Below are positions 50,884-58,175 of a DNA stretch of 64,000 nt, in pieces (within the stretch, counting starts at the first letter, position 1; every line of letters begins with the position of its first letter). The stretch spans positions 4,030,001 to 4,094,000 of the forward strand of contig NZ_CP015098.1 in NCBI RefSeq assembly GCF_001611795.1, given 5' to 3'. This stretch comes from Streptomyces qaidamensis (GTDB lineage Bacteria > Actinomycetota > Actinomycetes > Streptomycetales > Streptomycetaceae). A model generated the notes under the pieces. The model saw nothing but the letters and a program-made list of their open reading frames with translations, searched no databases and was not told the origin of the DNA. The translations under genes were made by a program, and so were the position numbers.

Positions 50884-50973
50884 CTACCTCCCGAGCACGG
50901 AAGCCAAGGCGACGACGAGAAACATCAGCACGAGCACACCGGCCATGATCCGGTTGCGGGTTTTCGGGTCCAC
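50884..50973 (-). CDS. 29-aa single-span membrane microprotein
   Basis: GTG 50973 to TAG 50884-50886 encodes MDPKTRNRIMAGVLVLMFLV plus VALASVLGR. The charged N-terminus (KTRNR) and an 18-residue hydrophobic stretch give one membrane segment. It starts 10 nt after the RNA ligase stop with TTAGG 9 nt upstream, so it is likely translated from the same message. I believe similar microproteins occur in other Streptomyces, which would support it, but no search was done. Confidence 0.6.
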   Translation of the reverse strand: MDPKTRNRIMAGVLVLMFLVVALASVLGR

Positions 50974-50983
50974 GACACCGAGC

Positions 50984-51556
50984 CTAACCGGCTCCCCCGA
51001 GCGGCCAGCGCCCGACCGCCTCGTACCGGGGCTGCTCCCCCGGAACCCCCGATGTCGGCAGATTGCTCCGCACCAGGCAGAGCTCCCGCACGGTCCAGCT
51101 CCGGCCCGAGAATCCCGCGAGCACGTCCAGGAACGCCCGCACGTCCCCCGCCTCCCGGCTCCGCGCCACGGTCAGATGGGCCTTGTACCGCCGGTGCTCC
51201 CCCATCGGCACCCCGGCCTTGCGCGCGGCCGCCTCGGCCCGCTCGGCCAGCAGCCGGAGGGCCGCCAGGTCCCCCTCGGCCCCGGCCCACAGCGCCCTCC
51301 CGTGCCCGAACTGCCCGCCACCCCGCACGGCCAGCGAAAACGGCTCGGTCCGGCGCGCGGCCCGCTCCAGCCGCTCCGTCAGCTCCGGGACGACACCGTC
51401 GTCGACCTCACCGTAGAAGGCGAGCGTGAAGTGCCAGCCGGGACGGCCGGTCCAGCGCATGCCGTCGGCGCCGGGCAGCGTGCGCAACTCGTCGACCGCA
51501 CCGCCGAGTTCCCGGCACACGTCGTCAGGGGGCAGCACGGCCGCGAAGAGTCTCAT
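50984..51556 (-). CDS. thpR: RNA 2',3'-cyclic phosphodiesterase / 2'-5' RNA ligase
   Basis: 190 aa, two-histidine phosphoesterase fold. The HxTx motifs are HFTLAFYGEV (about 43) and HLTVARSREAGD (about 127). MRLFAAVLPPDD is the usual start. Members hydrolyse RNA 2',3'-cyclic phosphate ends and can ligate 2'-5' in vitro; the biological role is unclear. It is divergent from the GNAT gene by only 25 bp, so the two promoters overlap. Confidence 0.9.
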   Translation of the reverse strand: MRLFAAVLPPDDVCRELGGAVDELRTLPGADGMRWTGRPGWHFTLAFYGEVDDGVVPELTERLERAARRTEPFSLAVRGGGQFGHGRALWAGAEGDLAALRLLAERAEAAARKAGVPMGEHRRYKAHLTVARSREAGDVRAFLDVLAGFSGRSWTVRELCLVRSNLPTSGVPGEQPRYEAVGRWPLGGAG

Positions 51557-51581
51557 GGATCCAGCCTGGCATCATGAGGCC

Positions 51582-52103
51582 ATGCGGATCACCATCCGGG
51601 ACGGCGGGCCCGACGACATTCCCGCGATACTCGGCATGCTCGACAGCTGTGTGGAGTGGCTGGTCTCACAGGGGCGCACGGGGCAGTGGGGGACGAAGCC
51701 CCTGTCGGAGAGCCCCAAGACGGTGGAGTCGGTCCGCCGGTACATGGCGGAGGGCAGCGTGTACATGGCCGACGCCGACGGCGTCCCCGCCGGCACCCTC
51801 ACCCTCACCGGCTCCGCGGGCGCCTACCTGTCCCACCTCCCCCAGCCCGGCGAACCCGAGCGCTACATCCACTGGCTGGCCTCCGACCGCCGCTTCAAGG
51901 GTCACGGCGTGGGCAGCGCCCTGCTCGCCCACGCCGCCGAGGAGACCCGCCGCGCCGGGGTCTCCCTCCTGCGCGTCGACTGCTACGCCGGGGACGACGG
52001 CAAACTCGTCCGCTACTACGAGTCCAACGGCTTCACGCGCACCGAGGCCTTCACGGTCGGCGAGAACGACTGGCCGGGGCAGCTGCTGGCCCGGCGGGTG
52101 TAG
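51582..52103 (+). CDS. GNAT-family N-acetyltransferase
   Basis: 173 aa from ATG 51582 (MRITIRDGGPDD). Acetyl-CoA motif A is SDRRFKGHGVGSALLAHAAEE, motif B LVRYYESNGFTRTEAF. Trp/Tyr-rich acceptor region (VEWLVSQGRTGQWGTKPLSE) as in small-molecule acetylators. Only a weak AGG lies upstream, so the message may be leaderless. Substrate unknown. Confidence 0.85.
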   Translation: MRITIRDGGPDDIPAILGMLDSCVEWLVSQGRTGQWGTKPLSESPKTVESVRRYMAEGSVYMADADGVPAGTLTLTGSAGAYLSHLPQPGEPERYIHWLASDRRFKGHGVGSALLAHAAEETRRAGVSLLRVDCYAGDDGKLVRYYESNGFTRTEAFTVGENDWPGQLLARRV

Positions 52104-52201
52104 GCAGCCTCCGGGTCCCGGGCGTGTCCAGGTCACCGTGCGTATCGTTGTACCGCGCGGCCGGATCCATCCACGGGTGCGGCCGGGGAGGAACGCCACG
52201 A

Positions 52202-52789
52202 TTGACCGTCCTTGCAGACAGGATCGAGATGGCCGACAGCAGCGGCGAACTCACCCTCGACATGATGTTCGAGTGGGTGGAGACGATGCCCGTCCCCGAG
52301 GGTTACAAGGTCGAGATCGTCGGGGGGAACATCTTCATGGCGCCTCAGCGGGACACCCACTGGGACATCATCCTGGACATCGTCGAGCAACTGCGCAGCA
52401 AGTACCCGCGCAAGCGCGTGAAGTCCGACGTCCGTGTCGACTACCCGGGCCACCTCAACGGCTTCGCCTCCGACGTCACCGTGATGGCGGAGGGCGCGGC
52501 GAAGAACGACAAGGGCCTGTGGCGCTACCAGGACGTCGAGTTCGTCGCCGAGGTGATCTCCAGGAAGACCGCCGCCAACGACTACGGCCCCAAGAAGGAC
52601 GCCTACGCCGTCGCCGGGGTGCCGGTGTACCTGATCGTGGATCCGTACACCGGCCGCTGGCATCTGCACACCAAGCCCAAGGACGGCGAGTACCGGGGTG
52701 AGCTGAGCCTGGACTTCGGGGACGAGATCGACCTGACCGGAACCGTGGTCGGGCTCGTCCTCAAGACCGGCGAGTTCCCCCGGGACTGA
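52202..52789 (+). CDS. Uma2-family putative endonuclease
   Basis: 195 aa if started at TTG 52202 (GGGGAGGA 9-10 nt upstream; product TVLADRIEMADSSGE); an ATG at 52229 has no site. PD-(D/E)xK fold: GYKVEIVGGNIFMAPQRDTH, SDVRVDYPG, ASDVTVMAEG (Asp), VEFVAEVISRKTAANDYGPKKDAY and GVPVYLIVDP. Uma2 proteins are very numerous in Streptomyces and their role is not established. Strand composition is like its neighbours. Confidence 0.85.
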   Translation: MTVLADRIEMADSSGELTLDMMFEWVETMPVPEGYKVEIVGGNIFMAPQRDTHWDIILDIVEQLRSKYPRKRVKSDVRVDYPGHLNGFASDVTVMAEGAAKNDKGLWRYQDVEFVAEVISRKTAANDYGPKKDAYAVAGVPVYLIVDPYTGRWHLHTKPKDGEYRGELSLDFGDEIDLTGTVVGLVLKTGEFPRD

Positions 52790-52797
52790 CGACGCCC

Positions 52798-54174
52798 TTA
52801 CGCCGCCGGGGCCAGCTGCTCCTGCTCGCGGGGCACGAAGCGCACCCTGGGGTGGCCTCGGTGCCAGCCGACCGAGAGGCGCAGGTTGCCGACGCGGGCC
52901 AGGATCAGGCCGATCACCGCCGCGGCGAGCGCCGCGACCGCGCCGCCGGCCGCGAGGCCGACCCGTGCGCCGTACGTGTCGGTGATCCAGCCGACGACCG
53001 GGGCGCCTACCGGCGAGCCGCCGAGGAAGACCATCATGTAGAGGGCCATGACGCGGCCGCGCATGGCCGGATCCGTGGACATCTGGATGCTGGTGTTCGT
53101 CGTGACGTTGACGGTCATGCCGAACAGGCCCAGCGGGACCATGAGCAGGGCGAACATCCACAGGGTGGGGGTCGTCGCCGCCAGGATCTCCAGCGCGCCG
53201 AAGGCCATGGCCGCCACGATCAGCAGTCGCAGCCGGGCCGTTCCCCGCCGCGCGGCGAGCAGTGCGCCCGCGACCGAGCCGACCGCCATCAGCGTGTTGA
53301 ACATGCTGTAGGCGCCCGCCCCCGCGTGGAACACGTCGTCCGCGAAGGCCGACAGGTAGACGGGGAAGTTGAAGGCGAACGTGCCGACGAAGCCGACCAG
53401 GACGATCGGCCAGATCAGCTCCGGGCGGCCGGTGACGTACCGCACGCCTTCGCGCAGCTGCCCCTTGGCGCGCGGGGCGCGCTCGACGACGTGCAGCTCG
53501 CGGGCGCGCATCAGCAGCAGGCCGGTGAGCGGCGCGATGAAGGACAGGCCGTTGAAGAGGAAGGCGTAGCCGGTGCCGACGCCGGTGATGAGCAGGCCGG
53601 CGACGGCGGGGCCGACCAGGCGGGCGGACTGGAAGTTCGCCGAGTTCAGGCTGACGGCGTTCTGCAGCTGCCCCGGGCCGACCAGCTCGGAGACGAAGGA
53701 CTGCCGGGCCGGGTTGTCCACGACGGTGGCGAGTCCGACGGCGAACGCGGCGACGTACACGTGCCACACCTGGACCTGACCGGTGAGGGTGAGGACGGCC
53801 AGGGCGATCGCGGTGAGCGCCATCGAGGTCTGCGTCACGAGCAGCGTGGGCCGCTTGCGCAGCCGGTCCACGAGGACACCGCCGTAGAGGCCGAAGAGCA
53901 GCATCGGCAGGAACTGCAGCGCGGTCGTTATGCCGACGGCGGCGGAGGAGCCGGTGAGGCTGAGCACCAGCCAGTCCTGGGCGATGCGCTGCATCCAGGT
54001 GCCGATGTTGGAGACGACCTGTCCCATGAAGAACAGGCGGTAGTTCCGCACGCTCAGGGAGGAGAACATCGAGGACTTGCGGGCGGGCCGGGCGCAGGCG
54101 GGTGCGTCGAGGGCGGGTGGGGAGTCGTGAGGATCAGGTGCGGGGGCGGAAGCTGCTCCGGGTCCCGAACTCAA
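52798..54174 (-). CDS. MFS transporter
   Basis: 458 aa from TTG 54174, which has AAGGAGG 9 nt upstream. A 35-residue tail precedes FSSLSVRNYRLFFMGQVVSNIGTWMQRIAQDWLVL in parts, the signature start of the enterobactin-exporter-like MFS group (MFS_3), followed by twelve spans with LVDRLRKRPTLL in loop 2-3. A drug or siderophore effluxer is likely. It is 27 bp downstream of the MarR gene in the same transcript. Confidence 0.9.
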   Translation of the reverse strand: MSSGPGAASAPAPDPHDSPPALDAPACARPARKSSMFSSLSVRNYRLFFMGQVVSNIGTWMQRIAQDWLVLSLTGSSAAVGITTALQFLPMLLFGLYGGVLVDRLRKRPTLLVTQTSMALTAIALAVLTLTGQVQVWHVYVAAFAVGLATVVDNPARQSFVSELVGPGQLQNAVSLNSANFQSARLVGPAVAGLLITGVGTGYAFLFNGLSFIAPLTGLLLMRARELHVVERAPRAKGQLREGVRYVTGRPELIWPIVLVGFVGTFAFNFPVYLSAFADDVFHAGAGAYSMFNTLMAVGSVAGALLAARRGTARLRLLIVAAMAFGALEILAATTPTLWMFALLMVPLGLFGMTVNVTTNTSIQMSTDPAMRGRVMALYMMVFLGGSPVGAPVVGWITDTYGARVGLAAGGAVAALAAAVIGLILARVGNLRLSVGWHRGHPRVRFVPREQEQLAPAA

Positions 54175-54201
54175 AGGGTTCGCCTCCTTGCTACATACGG
54201 C

Positions 54202-54639
54202 TTACAGGTGCGCGAGCTTCTCCAGCACGGGGGCGGCGGCGCGCAGTTTCGCCCACTCGTCCTCGTCGAGGTTCTCCACCAGCGTCGCCAGGAACGCGTT
54301 CCGCTTGGCGCGGCTCTCCTCGAGCATGGTCTCGGCCTGCTCGGTGCGTGTGACGACCTTCTGGCGCCGGTCCTCGGCGTGCGGCTCCAGCCGGACCAGG
54401 CCCTTGGCCTCCAGCAGCGCCACGATGCGCGTCATCGACGGCGGCTGGACGTGCTCCTTGCGGGCGAGCTCGCCCGGTGTGGCCCTGCCGCACAGGGACA
54501 GGGTGCCCAGCACCGACATCTCGGTGGGGCTGAGCGATTCGTCGACCCGCTGGTGCTTGAGCCGACGGGACAGCCGCATCACTGCGGATCGGAGGGAGTT
54601 CACGGCGGCTACATCGTCGCCATGGCTGAGGTCCGGCAT
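54202..54639 (-). CDS. MarR-family regulator of the MFS exporter
   Basis: 145 aa, full length. Winged helix: LSPTEMSVLGTLSLCGRATPGELARKEHVQPPSMTRIVALLEAKGLVRLEPHAEDRR covers helices 2-4 and the wing (residues about 36-93). C-terminal dimer helix AAPVLEKLAHL. It probably represses its own operon from the large inverted repeat that starts 2 bp upstream of its ATG and responds to the exported compound. Confidence 0.92.
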   Translation of the reverse strand: MPDLSHGDDVAAVNSLRSAVMRLSRRLKHQRVDESLSPTEMSVLGTLSLCGRATPGELARKEHVQPPSMTRIVALLEAKGLVRLEPHAEDRRQKVVTRTEQAETMLEESRAKRNAFLATLVENLDEDEWAKLRAAAPVLEKLAHL

Positions 54640-54641
54640 GT

Positions 54642-54673
54642 TCTTTAGCGTAACTCATTACTCTCGCTAAAGA
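54642..54673. promoter_or_regulatory. MarR operator
   Basis: tctttagcg (54642-54650) and cgctaaaga (54665-54673) are perfect 9-bp arms around gtaac..ttac-type inner symmetry, directly upstream of the MarR ATG. The AT-rich arms stand out in this GC-rich DNA. Confidence 0.8.
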
Positions 54674-54794
54674 CCAGCGGTAACACACCAGGAGGTCCGT
54701 GACGCCCGCCACTGAAGCGTGACATCACTCATATGGGTGATCCGGCGGCGGAACCGCGCCCGCCGCACCGAACGGTGCCGCGACCCTCGTGCCC

Positions 54795-55028
54795 ATGGGG
54801 ACCAGCGTGCTCAGCCTGCGAATAGACCACGACCTGCTCGAACGGCTCCGGCACCATGCCGCGAAAAGCGGAATGAGCGTCCAGGACTATGTCGTCCGGA
54901 CGCTCATTCGAAATGACTTCGACCAGCGGTTCCAGGCCGCCGTCGAGGAGACGGAGAGGTTCTACGGGTCACCCGACTCCGGCGACGAGGACCCGGATCA
55001 GGTCAGACCCAGCGCCGGCATCAGGTAG
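54795..55028 (+). CDS. Ribbon-helix-helix (CopG/Arc-like) small protein
   Basis: 77 aa from ATG 54795 (GTG 54789 possible). TSVLSLRIDHDLLERLRHHA forms the RHH strand and first helix, and AAKSGMSVQDYVVRTLIRNDF the second helix. The acidic C-tail (SGDEDPDQ) resembles antitoxin tails, but no toxin gene is adjacent. The end overlaps the convergent permease gene by 31 bp. Confidence 0.72.
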   Translation: MGTSVLSLRIDHDLLERLRHHAAKSGMSVQDYVVRTLIRNDFDQRFQAAVEETERFYGSPDSGDEDPDQVRPSAGIR

Positions 55029-56449
55029 TAGAACGCGAACACCGCCGCCACCGCGTACATCGCCGACGGCACCTCCCGGCCCCGCCCGGCCGCCAGACGC
55101 AGCACCACGAAGGTGACGAAGCCCATGCCGATGCCGTTGGTGATCGAGTAGGTGAACGGCATCATCAGCATCGTCACGAAGGCGGGGACGGCGATGGTGT
55201 AGTCCGCCCAGTCGATCTCCTTGACCGACCCGGCCAGGATCAGGAAGCCGACCACGACCAGCGCGGGAGTGGCCGCCTGGGAGGGGACCATCGTGGCGAC
55301 CGGCGTCAGGAAGAGGGCGACGGCGAAGAGGCCGCCGGTGACGACGTTCGCCAGACCGGTCCGGGCACCCTCGCCGACACCGGCCGTGGACTCGACGAAC
55401 GCGGTCGTCGCGGAGGAGGAGCTGGCGCCGCCCGCGGCGACCGCGAGGCCGTCGACGAACAGCACCTTGTTGATGCCGGGCATCTGCCCCTCGCCGTCGG
55501 TCAGCTTCGCCTCGTCGGAGACGCCCATGATCGTGCCCATCGCGTCGAAGAAGCACGACAGCAGCACGGTGAAGACGAACAGCACCCCGGTCAGCACGCC
55601 GACCTTGCCGAAGCCGCCGAACAGGCTGACCTGCCCGATCAGCCCGAAGTCGGGGCTCGCGACCGGGTTGCCGGGCCACGTGGGCGTGGTCAGGCCCCAG
55701 CTCGGCACCTTGGCCACCGCGTTGATGACGACCGCGAGGACCGTCATGGCGACGATCGAGATCAGGATCGCGCCGGAGACCTTGCGCACGATGAGCGCCA
55801 GGGTCAGCAGCACGCCGAGCACGAAGACGAGGACCGGCCAGCCGTTCAGGTGACCGTCGCCGCCGAGCTGGAGCGGGACGGTGGTCTGGGCGGCGTCCGG
55901 GATCCGGGAGACGAAGCCCGCGTCGACGAGCCCGATCAGCATGATGAACAGGCCGATACCGATGGAGATGGCCTTGCGCAGCCCGTAGGGCACGGCGTTC
56001 ATGACGCGCTCGCGCAGCCCCGTCGCCACCAGCAGCATGACCACGAACCCGGCGAGGACCACCATGCCCATCGCGTCCGGCCATGACATCCGCGGGGCGA
56101 GCTGGAGGGCGACGACGGAGTTCACGCCGAGGCCGGCGGCCAGGGCGATCGGGACGTTGCCGATGACGCCCATGAGGAGGGTGGTGAGCGCGGCGGTGAG
56201 GGCCGTCGCGGTGACCAGCTGCCCGTTGTCGAGCTGATGGCCGTACATGTCCTTGGCACTGCCGAGGATGATCGGGTTCAGCACGATGATGTAGGCCATC
56301 GCGAAGAAGGTGGCCAGACCGCCCCGGACCTCGCGGGACGGGGTGCTGCCCCGTTCGGAGATCCGGAAGAAACGGTCGAGTGCGCCGTACGTGCGCCCGG
56401 CTCCCGGCTGTTCAGGGGCGGGGACCTTGGCAGGAGCCGAGGAGGACAT
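54998..56449 (-). CDS. NCS2-family purine (guanine/hypoxanthine/adenine) permease, AzgA-like
   Basis: 483 aa, 12-14 spans. Family marks: FFAMAYIIVLNPIILG, GVNSVVALQLAP, TVLLSCFFDAMGTIMGVSDEAKL and the SSSSATTAFVESTAGVGEGARTGL block with its Gly/Ser helix. It imports purine bases by proton symport. The stretch upstream of ATG 56449 is AT-richer than its surroundings (near 56465-56515), which suggests a promoter. The 3' end overlaps the RHH gene. Confidence 0.92.
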   Translation of the reverse strand: MSSSAPAKVPAPEQPGAGRTYGALDRFFRISERGSTPSREVRGGLATFFAMAYIIVLNPIILGSAKDMYGHQLDNGQLVTATALTAALTTLLMGVIGNVPIALAAGLGVNSVVALQLAPRMSWPDAMGMVVLAGFVVMLLVATGLRERVMNAVPYGLRKAISIGIGLFIMLIGLVDAGFVSRIPDAAQTTVPLQLGGDGHLNGWPVLVFVLGVLLTLALIVRKVSGAILISIVAMTVLAVVINAVAKVPSWGLTTPTWPGNPVASPDFGLIGQVSLFGGFGKVGVLTGVLFVFTVLLSCFFDAMGTIMGVSDEAKLTDGEGQMPGINKVLFVDGLAVAAGGASSSSATTAFVESTAGVGEGARTGLANVVTGGLFAVALFLTPVATMVPSQAATPALVVVGFLILAGSVKEIDWADYTIAVPAFVTMLMMPFTYSITNGIGMGFVTFVVLRLAAGRGREVPSAMYAVAAVFAFYYLMPALGLT

Positions 56450-56566
56450 GTCTTTGGTGTTTCCTACGAAGAGAAGTGGTCAGACACAAACCGTTTCAGT
56501 ATGAACATATAAGGCCCCGATCGCACATCTCCGCGCGTAGACCCGATCGCCTCGTAAGCTGTCCCC

Positions 56567-56842
56567 ATGGCGAAGTGGACCCCCAGACACGAGGCGCCGG
56601 AGCCCCTGGAGGGCCCCGTGGTCGCCACCATCATCGGCGGCACGATCCTGTGGTTCGTCCTCTTCCTGGTCCAGCTCCCCTTCTACGGCTGGTTCGACGA
56701 CCACGGCCACACCTGGTGGGTATGGACCTGCCTGGCCGGCGCCGGGCTGGGACTGATCGGCATCTGGTACGTCCGTAAGCGGGACGCCGCGATCAAGCGA
56801 GCGTCCTCCCAGGACCCGGCGGCGTCCCCCACGACCCAGTAG
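56567..56842 (+). CDS. DUF2530 membrane protein
   Basis: 91 aa, MAKWTPRHEAPEPLEGPVVA start, two membrane spans (IIGGTILWFVLFLVQLPFY; HTWWVWTCLAGAGLGLIGIWY) and a basic tail. This is the actinobacterial DUF2530 family, function unknown. It is divergent from the NCS2 permease across 117 bp, an arrangement I believe to be common in Streptomyces. Confidence 0.85.
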   Translation: MAKWTPRHEAPEPLEGPVVATIIGGTILWFVLFLVQLPFYGWFDDHGHTWWVWTCLAGAGLGLIGIWYVRKRDAAIKRASSQDPAASPTTQ

Positions 56843-57184
56843 CCCCGGCGACACCCGCCGCACGACCGCCGGTCCGCAGGGCGACGCCCCGCCGCACCAC
56901 CGCCGGTCCACAGCCGCCGTACGCCGCGAGGGGCCGTGTCGGGGGGCCGCCCGCAGCGGTTGGCGCGTCAACGGACAGTCAGCCGGTGTGAGACCCCATC
57001 GCGCCGTTCCGAGGACGGACACCCCCGGTCCCGACCCACCACCCGGCGGTGAGGCGCGAAGCGGACACGCACCCGCACCCTCCGACGAGACACCCGCCCG
57101 CCCCCTCCCTACGCTCAGGAGAGGGCGGCGAAACGCTCGAAACCGTCGCGCGGGACCGCCGCCGGACCGGTGAGGAGCGCAGCG
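56843..57184. other. Intergenic stretch before the methyltransferase
   Basis: No gene is supported. ccgcacgaccgccggtccgcag and its near copy ccgcaccaccgccggtccac ag repeat in the first 80 bp, an imperfect direct repeat. A tacgct -10-like box near 57110 may serve the methyltransferase. Confidence 0.5.
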
Positions 57185-58030
57185 ATGACGACGCAGAACA
57201 GCGCGGTCGAGGCCGACCGTGCACTGAAGTCCAAGCACCGGGCGATGTGGGCCCAGGGCGACTACCCCTCCCTGGCCGCCGAGGTCATCCCCGAGCTGGG
57301 AGCGGTCCTGACCGAGGCGTGCGGGGTGCGCTCCGGCCAACGGGTGCTGGACGTGGGCGCCGGCTCCGGAAACGCCGCGATCCCGGCGGCCCTGACCGGC
57401 GCGGACGTGGTGGCCTCCGACCTCACGCCCGAGCTGTTCGAGGCGGGCCGGGCGGTGGCCGAGAAGCAGGGTGCGCACCTCACCTGGCAGGAGGCCGACG
57501 CCGAGGCCCTGCCCTTCGGGGACGCCGAGTTCGACACCGTGCTGTCCTGTGTGGGCGTCATGTTCGCCCCGCACCACCAGCAGGCCGCCGACGAACTCGT
57601 CCGGGTCTGCCGTCCCGGCGGCACCATCGGGCTGCTCAGCTGGACGCCCCAGGGCTTCATCGGCCGGATGTTCGCCGCGATGAAGCCGTACGCGCCACCG
57701 CCCCCGCCCGGAGCCCAGCCGCCCCCGCTGTGGGGGGACGAGGACCACGTCCGCGCCCTCCTCGGCGACCGGGTCACGGACGTCAGCGCCGAGCGCCGCA
57801 CGGTCCGGGTCGACCGCTTCGAGACGCCGGAGATGTTCCGCGACTACTTCAAGGAGCGCTACGGCCCGGCCATCAGCGTCTACAAGAACATCGCCGGCGA
57901 GCCCGACCGCGCCGCCGCCCTGGACGGCGCCCTGGTCGACCTCGCCCGCGACGGCGACCAGGGCACGGGCTCCGGCGGGACCCTCCTGGAGTGGGAGTAC
58001 CTGCTGTTCACCGCCCGCCGGGCGAGCTGA
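57185..58030 (+). CDS. Class I SAM-dependent methyltransferase
   Basis: 281 aa, ATG 57185 with AGGAG upstream. SAM motif I QRVLDVGAGSGNAAIPAAL, motif II region VVASDLTPELFEAG, EADAEALPFGDAEFDTVLSC (acidic loop) and motif post-III LVRVCRPGGTIGLLSWTP. Related to UbiE/Methyltransf_11 enzymes. A proline stretch (YAPPPPPGAQPPPLWG) follows the core. Substrate unknown. It is followed by a weak hairpin (gacac/gtgtc) near 58030-58045. Confidence 0.88.
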   Translation: MTTQNSAVEADRALKSKHRAMWAQGDYPSLAAEVIPELGAVLTEACGVRSGQRVLDVGAGSGNAAIPAALTGADVVASDLTPELFEAGRAVAEKQGAHLTWQEADAEALPFGDAEFDTVLSCVGVMFAPHHQQAADELVRVCRPGGTIGLLSWTPQGFIGRMFAAMKPYAPPPPPGAQPPPLWGDEDHVRALLGDRVTDVSAERRTVRVDRFETPEMFRDYFKERYGPAISVYKNIAGEPDRAAALDGALVDLARDGDQGTGSGGTLLEWEYLLFTARRAS

Positions 58031-58175
58031 CACAAGGCGTGTCACCGGGGCGTGGCACCGGGGTCCGACGGCGTACAACTGCCGTACGACCACGGCACGA
58101 AGTCCGTCCTTCCCAGGTCGGATCTTCGCCACATTCAGCGGGTGAAGCGGCAAATCCGCACGTACCGTCGAATGC

